Shown: positions 56,974-64,000 of the stretch, piece after piece
How the letters are laid out: every line of letters starts with the position of its first letter
Numbering within the stretch: the stretch's first letter is position 1
NCBI GenBank assembly: GCA_964023205.1
Contig: OZ026837.1
Location: forward strand, 16,283,479-16,347,478
Direction of reading: 5' to 3'
DNA: 64,000 bases
Source of the DNA: Lutraria lutraria
Taxonomy: Eukaryota > Mollusca > Bivalvia > Venerida > Mactridae
The notes under the pieces: generated by a model
What the model was told of the DNA's origin: nothing
The model's input: only the letters and a program-made list of their open reading frames with translations
The model's database searches: none
Program-made: the position numbers and the translations under genes

Positions 56974-57624
56974 ATATATATATATTATATACTTGTCGAA
57001 ATACTATTATACCAAGAATGAAAAAATACGTCTATAGCACGTTGTTTAAAAACACAATATGGGGTAGATTCTAATCTAAGAGTCAATTTCGTAATTTCTG
57101 GCAACAAATACCTACTATATATATTTAATATTGGATGCAAACTGTAATTATCGCAATCATTTTAATGCTAAATGTTATCAAATATAGTTTAATCGGACAC
57201 ACGGTAGGTAGTATACATAATACATTGGTACATACCAAGTTGTACACAGCCAATATTACAGATGATCATACAAATAAATAAATAAGTATTCGTTGCGAAA
57301 CAAACATACTGTTTATAGCTTACTTAACACCTATATATATATATTAAAAAGTATATCATTAGAAAATTAAAATAAAACTATACTGCAGAATCGGGACAGA
57401 TTTCTACAGTTAATACATGCACAATTATACAACAAGTTTGCGGTAAAATTCTCATAATTTTTAGTAATAAAAACTAATTTAATTATTGGCTAGATTTTTT
57501 GACGTTATGCACGGTATCAATACTTTAAATAATTGAGTAAAAAGTAGCACTTAGTAAAATAACACGTCTAGATATACCTAACATAGCAGCACAAGGCTTA
57601 TAAATTTGCGACAGTCATGGACAG
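56974..57624. other. Unrecognised AT-rich DNA
   Basis: Short AT dinucleotide runs, otherwise nothing recognised. Confidence 0.5.
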
Positions 57625-57980
57625 CAGTACTGGGTAGCTATATATGTAGCTCCTAGATGTAAGTGACTCCAAAAGCTGCGGGAGGTCGTAGTAGGGCCAC
57701 GGGAGGTCGAATCTCTGAATGGTTTTTTTGCCTTATCTGTCTTATCATGTGTGCATGTTAGATGTTGCAGTAGAAATCCATTGATTGGTACTGATAATAA
57801 CTTTACGACTAATTAACATCCTGCTGATTTTATATGCCAACTGATATTAATATAAGCAGAAGCTACGACCCGGTCTGCTTTATTACCCAGTACTGCACTG
57901 TCCAGACTGCCTGGTCAATAAATCATATACCTCGCATTTGGACTGGTTAAATCCAGGAACATTGAACAAATCAGTAGGCC
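57625..57980 (-). mobile_element. TTAA MITE (M4), strongly degraded copy
   Basis: GTAGCTATATATGTAGCTCC, TAAGTGACTCCAAAA, GAGGTCGAATCTCTGAATGG, ATCCATTGATTGGTACTGAT and CCTGGTCAATAAATCATATA followed by CCTCGCATTTGGACTGG track the order of the intact M4 copies read in reverse. The TTAA flanks are gone. Confidence 0.5.
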
Positions 57981-58823
57981 TAGGTAATTAATGCATCTAA
58001 ATATTCGTTAACGTAGGATTAAAGTAAACCTGACAGTTCTTGTCGGGTGTTTATACACGTATCTTTCTGTTCATTGAAATACTTAGGATGCAAAACCTTC
58101 GCTCGTTTCCTAGCGACGTAAGGCACGTGATACCCAAAATGGCTTCTTCTGGAACTGTCACTGTTTAGAGGTCTACATATTAACAGTAATTTTAAGCTAA
58201 ACAAACATAATCAAGTGTGCAACCTTCCGTGTAAAGATCAATGAATAATAGAGGAATATTCATACAGCAAGGATAATTAATAAAGCTAACGGATTAGGCC
58301 GTGAAAGTGCTAGGAACTTGAGAGAATAAAAACTTACTGTTACAGACTTGGATTAATGAATGGCGAGCACACAAGCTTATCGTGTATGATTGGTCAGTAT
58401 ACTAATCGGTCAACATATGCTTTATGATTTTGTGCTTCGCTCAATGCTGCAAACGATTAGAATTAATTACTACAGACATATGCAGAATAATAAAGCAAGG
58501 GTCTCCCCTGCTATCAGGTGATTACAATTTATTTTATATTTGCACCTTCTCTCAGCATAATTTAAAATTGATTGGTGAATTTTTAGATAGGCTTTGTTAT
58601 TTGAATGTGTCCAGGAGGGCCTATCTGATAACTATTTAGTCTGAACTTATTTGTGGCAATAAGACACTTCCTCAATTTGGCCTGTCTGCCGCATTACAAC
58701 AAAGAACAAAGTATCTTTGTGAAATCAAAATCCTCAGTTAAAAGCTGTTGGGCATGATAACTTACTTAATTTTACATTGTAGCAGTCTGGTATATTAATT
58801 ATCGATCAACTGGGATATTTACC
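57981..58823. other. Unrecognised intergenic DNA
   Basis: Nothing recognised. GGCACGTGATACCCAAAATG at about 58111-58130 joins an E-box (CACGTG) to an AAAATGGC word but has no supporting context. Frames at 58019-58204 and 58424-58639 have no domain. Confidence 0.45.
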
Positions 58824-58985
58824 AGCCCGAATAACTCAGTAGACTGTAGAGCATCTGACTTGCAAGCAGGGGGTCACAGTTTTGAGCCCCACACCGGGTA
58901 CTTTATCATAGAGCTAGGGTGAAGTAAATGCTGGGTTAGTCGAGTCTGTTGTTGTCGCAGTGAGTTACTTAGAATAAAAAGGAAG
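58824..58985 (+). mobile_element. SINE family C with Ala(TGC)-like tRNA head
   Basis: AGCCCGAATAACTCAGTAGA, then GTAGAGCATCTGACTTGCAA, resembles the 5' half of a tRNA. The anticodon loop CTTGCAA would read TGC (alanine). The B box is decayed (GTTTTGAGCCCC instead of GGTTCGANTCC). The body has GGGTGAAGTAAATGCTGGGT and TTGTTGTCGCAGTGAGTTAC. I call it a SINE because the acceptor stem is broken and a second partial copy lies 240 bases on. Confidence 0.6.
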
Positions 58986-59012
58986 GAGGATTGTAGCATC
59001 AATTTTTTGTCG

Positions 59013-59125
59013 TATATTATATTCATATTATATTCATATAATATTCATAAATTGGCTAAGATATTCACCAGCCCGATGAGCTTAGTTGGTAGGGCATCCG
59101 ACTTGCAAGCAGATGTATTTCAGTT
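59013..59125 (+). mobile_element. SINE family C, head fragment after an ATATTCAT repeat
   Basis: CAGCCCGATGAGCTTAGTTG, then GTAGGGCATCCGACTTGCAA, repeats the first 45 bases of the previous copy and stops at GCAG. In front of it, TATATTCAT-like units repeat about three times (59013-59048). The words before each head are also similar (GGATATTTACCAGCCCGA and AGATATTCACCAGCCCGA), so the pair could be a local duplication, not two insertions. Confidence 0.55.
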
Positions 59126-60455
59126 TACAACTGTTGTATAAATATAGGTGAAGATGTAGTTATTATACATGTATATCTATAAGTTATCATATTTCATCTA
59201 TGCCTAAGTACACCATTATGTTTTGCTATTAAAAAGTAACCAACAAATAAACTTATGCTATTCAAAAGTTTATCTACATGCATGAATACTGCTGAATATT
59301 TTGTATTGAATATTGAGAAATTTCATTATGTTAATGTTCTATTCTGAGTGAGTATTCATAGATAATTTGTACATGTGTATGAATATTCCGGGGAATCCTA
59401 CTATGTCTAAATGCACCTGAATGTTGCTAAAAAAGTTACAAACAATAAACCTTTTGCTGTTTTATTTAAATGTGTATACATATAAATAGAATACTGTTTT
59501 TGTGCTGAATGTCTGGAAAATCTCAAAATCATTATGTAAATATAGGATAATTTACTATTGATAAATAATTAATTTTTTTTTGGTCATTTGCGAATATCAA
59601 AACGCTGAATAGAGTTGGTAGCTTTTATCGGTTTATCATTATTGCGATATCAGCTAGACAATATCAATAACACAATATTTTTTCATCATACCAATATATT
59701 GGATTTAGCTTAAATAACTGGACTTTAAATAAGTCCAAATATAATTCATGTCTAAAAACTGGTCAAACTTGTATTATCAACTTTGCACATATACATTATA
59801 ATACATGTATTAATTGTTTAGACACTGCTAAATAAGAACAAATTCTTTCTAAGTGTGGTTCCAGACAACACTATCACCAATAAACTGCATTATTACCCAA
59901 GGCTGTATGTGAATGCTTATTCATTATTCTTTATTTAATGACAACTTGCAATATTTACTGCGATACATATCCTCAGAGACGTATATACAAGAGATAGGCA
60001 ACTCGTTCTTTGAGATAAGGAAATACCGGGAAATCTCGTATGCAGCGGGATTTCTCACGCGATCTACAACCGCAAGCGTCATCCGCCATTTTGAATCATT
60101 GAGAAACAATTGTTTATAAGCTTTACTTCGTAATTATCGACTGTTGAATTGCATTATATTTAGATAATTATTATTTGATAATTTTGTGTGTGTGTTTATA
60201 TATATATACAGTAGAATTGATGAGTCCATTGACGATTCAATACAGCTGCGTTGATAACTTGGTAAGTAATATTTACATTTTGTTCGTGTGACTGCGGTGG
60301 GTGGGGAAATGCCTTCGAAAACTTTAGATGTTGTGCTATTTTCAACAACTTGTGACTTTTGTACGTTATTTTGTTTGTCAGACAAGTCCATTACTAATAG
60401 AATAACATAGAATATTAGTCTTAAGTTAAGGTTTAACATGTCGCTCTCAGACTTT
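59126..60455. other. Unrecognised AT-rich DNA
   Basis: I see nothing recognisable; the 68- and 61-codon frames at 59913-60119 lie on opposite strands and have no domain, and the 101-codon minus frame at 60134-60439 shows none either. Confidence 0.5.
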
Positions 60456-63400
60456 GTGAAAGTCTGACAATTTTAGTGAAATTCCATGTCGAGCCAGAAC
60501 ATCAAAACTGTACTCACTAAAACTTGAGAACTATTGGTTTGAATTCTATAACTCAAGTTATTTTGACTTCGTTTATATGTGATTGATGGTTGCCCGAAGT
60601 TTCAACTCTCTCAAATGAGCATATCTGTTTCAAAATTGAAATTTAAAATGGTTACCCTTAGAAGACTGGGAGTTTCAGTGAATACCACCCTGCGCCAGAT
60701 TATCAAAACTGTACTCGCTAAAACTTGAGAACTGGTGGTTTGATTTCTATAACTCATGCAATTTAATCTTTGATAATATGTGGTTGATGGTTGCCAGAAG
60801 TTTCAAGTCTCTCAAATGAGCATACCTGTTTCAAAATTTAAATTTAAAATGGTTACCCTTAGAAGACTGGGAGTTTCAGTGAAATACCGGACTGAGCCAG
60901 ATTATCAAAACTGTACTCGCTAAAACTTGAGAACTGATGGTTTGATTTCTATAACTCATGCAATTTAAACTGTGATAATATGTGATTGATGGTTGCCAGA
61001 AGTTTCAGGTCTCTCAAATGAATATATCTGTTTCAAAATTCAAATTTAAAATGGTTACCCTTAGAAGACTGGGAGTTTTAGTTAAATACCGGACTGAGCC
61101 AGATTATCAAAACTGTACTCGCTAAAACTTGAGAACTAATGGTTTGATTTCTATAACTCATGCAATTTAAACTGTGATAATATGTGATTGATGGTTGCCA
61201 GAAGTTTCAGGTCTCTCAAATGAGCATATCTGTTTCAAAATTGAAATTTAAAATGGTTACCCTTAGAAGACTGGGAGTTTCAGTGAAATACCGGACTGCG
61301 CCAGATTATCAAAACTGTACTCGCTAAAACTTGAGAACTGATGGTTTGATTTCTATAACTCATGCAATTTAAACTGTGATAATATGTGATTGATGGTTGC
61401 CAGAAGTTTCAAGTCTCTCAAATGAGCATACCTGTTTCAAAATTGAAATTTAAAATGGTTACCCTTAGAAGACTGGGAGTTTCAGTTAAATACCGGACTG
61501 AGCCAGATTATCAAAACTGTACTCGCTAAAACTTGAGAACTAATGGTTTGATTTCTATAACTCATGCAATTTAAACTGTGATAATATGTGATTGATGGTT
61601 GCCAGAAGTTTCAGGTCTCTCAAATGAGCATATCTGTTTCAAAATTGAAATTTAAAATGGTTACCCTTAGAAGACTGGGAGTTTCAGTGAAATACCGGAC
61701 TGAGTCAGATTATCAAAACTGTACTCGCTAAAACTTGAGAACTAATGGTTTGATTTCTATAACTCATGCAATTTAAACTGTGATAATATGTGATTGATGG
61801 TTGCCAGAAGTTTCAAGTCTCTCAAATGAGCATACCTGTTTCAAAATTTAAATTTAAAATGGTAACCCTTAGAAGACTGGGAGTTTCAGTGAAATACCGG
61901 ACTGCGCCAGATTATCAAAACTGTACTCGCTAAAACTTGAGAACTGATGGTTTGATTTCTATAACTCATGCAATTTAAACTGTGATAATATGTGATTAAT
62001 GGTTGCCAGAAGTTTCAGGTCTCTCAAATGAATATATCTGTTTCAAAATTCAAATTTAAAATGGTTACCCTTAAAATACTGGAATTTTCAGTGAAATCCC
62101 AGGCCAAGCCAGATTATCAAAACTGTACTCGCTAAAACTTGAGAACTAATGGTTTGATTTCTATAACTCATGCAATTTAAACTGTGATAATATGTGATTG
62201 ATGGTTGCCAGAAGTTTCAGGTCTCTCAAATGAGCATATCTGTTTCAAAATTGAAATTTAAAATGGTTACCCTTAGAAGACTGGGAGTTTCAGTGAAATA
62301 CCGGAATGCGCCAGATTATCAAAACTGTACTCGCTAAAACTTGAGAACTAATGGTTTGATTTCTATAACTCATGCAATTTAAACTGTGATAATATGTGAT
62401 TGATGGTTGCCAGAAGTTTCAAGTCTCTCAAATGAATATATCTGTTTCAAAATTGAAATTTAAAATGGTTACCCTTAGAAGACTGGGAGTTTCAGTGAAA
62501 TACCGGACTGCGCCAGATTATCAAAACTGTACTCGCTAAAACTTGAGAACTAATGGTTTGATTTCTATAACTCATGCAATTTAAACTGTGATAATATGTG
62601 ATTGATGGTTGCCAGAAGTTTCAGGTCTCTCAAATGAGCATATCTGTTTCAAAATTGAAATTTAAAATGGTTACCCTTAGAAGACTGGGAGTTTCAGTGA
62701 AATACCGGACTGAGTCAGATTATCAAAACTGTACTCGCTAAAACTTGAGAACTAATGGTTTGATTTCTATAACTCATGCAATTTAAACTGTGATAATATG
62801 TGATTGATGGTTGCCAGAAGTTTCAGGTCTCTCAAATGAGCATATCTGTTTCAAAATTGAAATTTAAAATGGTTACCCTTAGAAGACTGGGAGTTTCAGT
62901 GAAATACCGGACTGCGCCAGATTATCAAAACTGTACTCGCTAAAACTTGAGAACTAATGGTTTGATTTCTATAACTCATGCAATTTAATCTTTGATAATA
63001 TGTGGTTGATGGTTGCCAGAAGTTTCAAGTCTCTCAAATGAGCATACCTGTTTCAAAATTTAAATTTAAAATGGTTACCCTTAGAAGACTGGGAGTTTCA
63101 GTGAAATACCGGACTGAGCCAGATTATCAAAACTGTACTCGCTAAAACTTGAGAACTGATGGTTTGATTTCTATAACTCATGCAATTTAAACTGTGATAA
63201 TATGTGATTGATGGTTGCCAGAAGTTTCAGGTCTCTCAAATGAGCATATCTGTTTCAAAATTGAAATTTAAAATGGTTACCCTTAGAAGACTGGGAGTTT
63301 CAGTGAAATACCGGACTGCGCCAGATTATCAAAACTGTACTCGCTAAAACTTGAGAACTAATGGTTTGATTTCTATAACTCATGCAATTTAAACTGTGAT

Positions 63401-64000
63401 AATATGTGATTGATGGTTGCCAGAAGTTTCAGGTCTCTCAAATGAGCATATCTGTTTCAAAATTGAAATTTAAAATGGTTACCCTTAGAAGACTGGGAGT
63501 TTCAGTGAAATACCGGACTGAGTCAGATTATCAAAACTGTACTCGCTAAAACTTGAGAACTAATGGTTTGATTTCTATAACTCATGCAATTTAAACTGTG
63601 ATAATATGTGATTGATGGTTGCCAGAAGTTTCAGGTCTCTCAAATGAGCATATCTGTTTCAAAATTGAAATTTAAAATGGTTACCCTTAGAAGACTGGGA
63701 GTTTCAGTGAAATACCGGACTGAGTCAGATTATCAAAACTGTACTCGCTAAAACTTGAGAACTAATGGTTTGATTTCTATAACTCATGCAATTTAAACTG
63801 TGATAATATGTGATTGATGGTTGCCAGAAGTTTCAGGTCTCTCAAATGAGCATATCTGTTTCAAAATTTAAATTTAAAATGGTTACCCTTAGAAGACTGG
63901 GAGTTTCAGTGAAATACCGGACTGAGTCAGATTATCAAAACTGTACTCGCTAAAACTTGAGAACTAATGGTTTGATTTCTATAACTCATGCAATTTAAAC
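60456..64000 (+). repeat. 202-bp satellite array, about 17.5 copies, open at the right edge
   Basis: The unit includes AAACTGTACTCGCTAAAACT, TGAGAACTAATGGTTTGATT, TCTATAACTCATGCAATTTA, GATTGATGGTTGCCAGAAGT, TTCAGGTCTCTCAAATGAGC, ATATCTGTTTCAAAATTGAA and GGTTACCCTTAGAAGACTGG. ACCGG recurs at 60886, 61088, 61290, 61492 and so on, exactly 202 bases apart. The first two units are the most diverged, and one unit at about 62070-62110 is aberrant (AAAATACTGGAATTTTCAGT). Variant sites (CGCC, AGCC or AGTC after ACTG; TTGAAATT, TTTAAATT or TTCAAATT; GAGCATA or GAATATA) distinguish subtypes. No open frame spans a unit. The array continues beyond the window. Confidence 0.97.

Noticed and set aside
60456..64000. 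Leucine-rich-repeat or other coding tandem repeat
   Set aside because: The 202-bp unit is not a multiple of three and has stops in all frames.

Overview
The window looks like intergenic, repeat-dense DNA from an animal nuclear genome, most likely a bivalve mollusc. It is AT-rich (roughly one third G+C by eye, not computed). I see no operon structure, no rRNA or functional tRNA gene, and no open reading frame that resembles a host protein. The longest open frames (up to 227 codons) lie inside a palindromic repeat and are by-products of its composition. The bivalve assignment rests on the tRNA-derived SINEs, on the tandem TGACCT-type sequence near 3354, and on repeat families that I recall from bivalve genomes; it is inference. 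Small exons of a gene with large introns cannot be excluded.

Layout. 1-9 kb: short TA-flanked inverted-repeat elements (family M1), a very young 696-bp palindrome (4965-5660), a dispersed repeat (R1) and SINEs. 9-16.9 kb: mostly unrecognised AT-rich DNA. 16.9-25.2 kb: a TTAA-flanked MITE (M4) nested inside another copy of itself, M2 elements, the first copy of repeat R2, and a second TTAA MITE family (M5). 27.5-34.7 kb: the densest transposon cluster, with four tRNA-SINE families or copies, M2, M3 and pogo-like M6 elements, and a foldback hairpin. 36.8-42.3 kb: M1 copies around a 37-bp and a 50-bp tandem array, a broken LINE zinc-finger tail, and a GC-rich minisatellite-like island. 43.8-49 kb: the second R2 copy, an M3 copy, an array of palindromic TTGCCATGGCAA boxes, and a 0.5-kb tandem duplication. 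50.4-58 kb: four more M4 copies (one expanded to 924 bp, two degraded), a SINE, a 27-nt poly(A), a probable LINE 3' end, and an inverted repeat carrying a complete hammerhead ribozyme on the minus strand. 58.8-60.4 kb: Ala-tRNA-like SINE fragments. 60.46-64.0 kb: a 202-bp satellite array that runs off the right edge.

The elements are almost all non-autonomous. No transposase or reverse transcriptase domain is present, so all copies must have been mobilised in trans. The two most notable signals are the hammerhead ribozyme at 56856-56893 (minus strand), typical of Penelope-like retroelements or retrozymes, and the same-family nested insertion at 16960-17640, which directly demonstrates the TTAA target duplication of M4.
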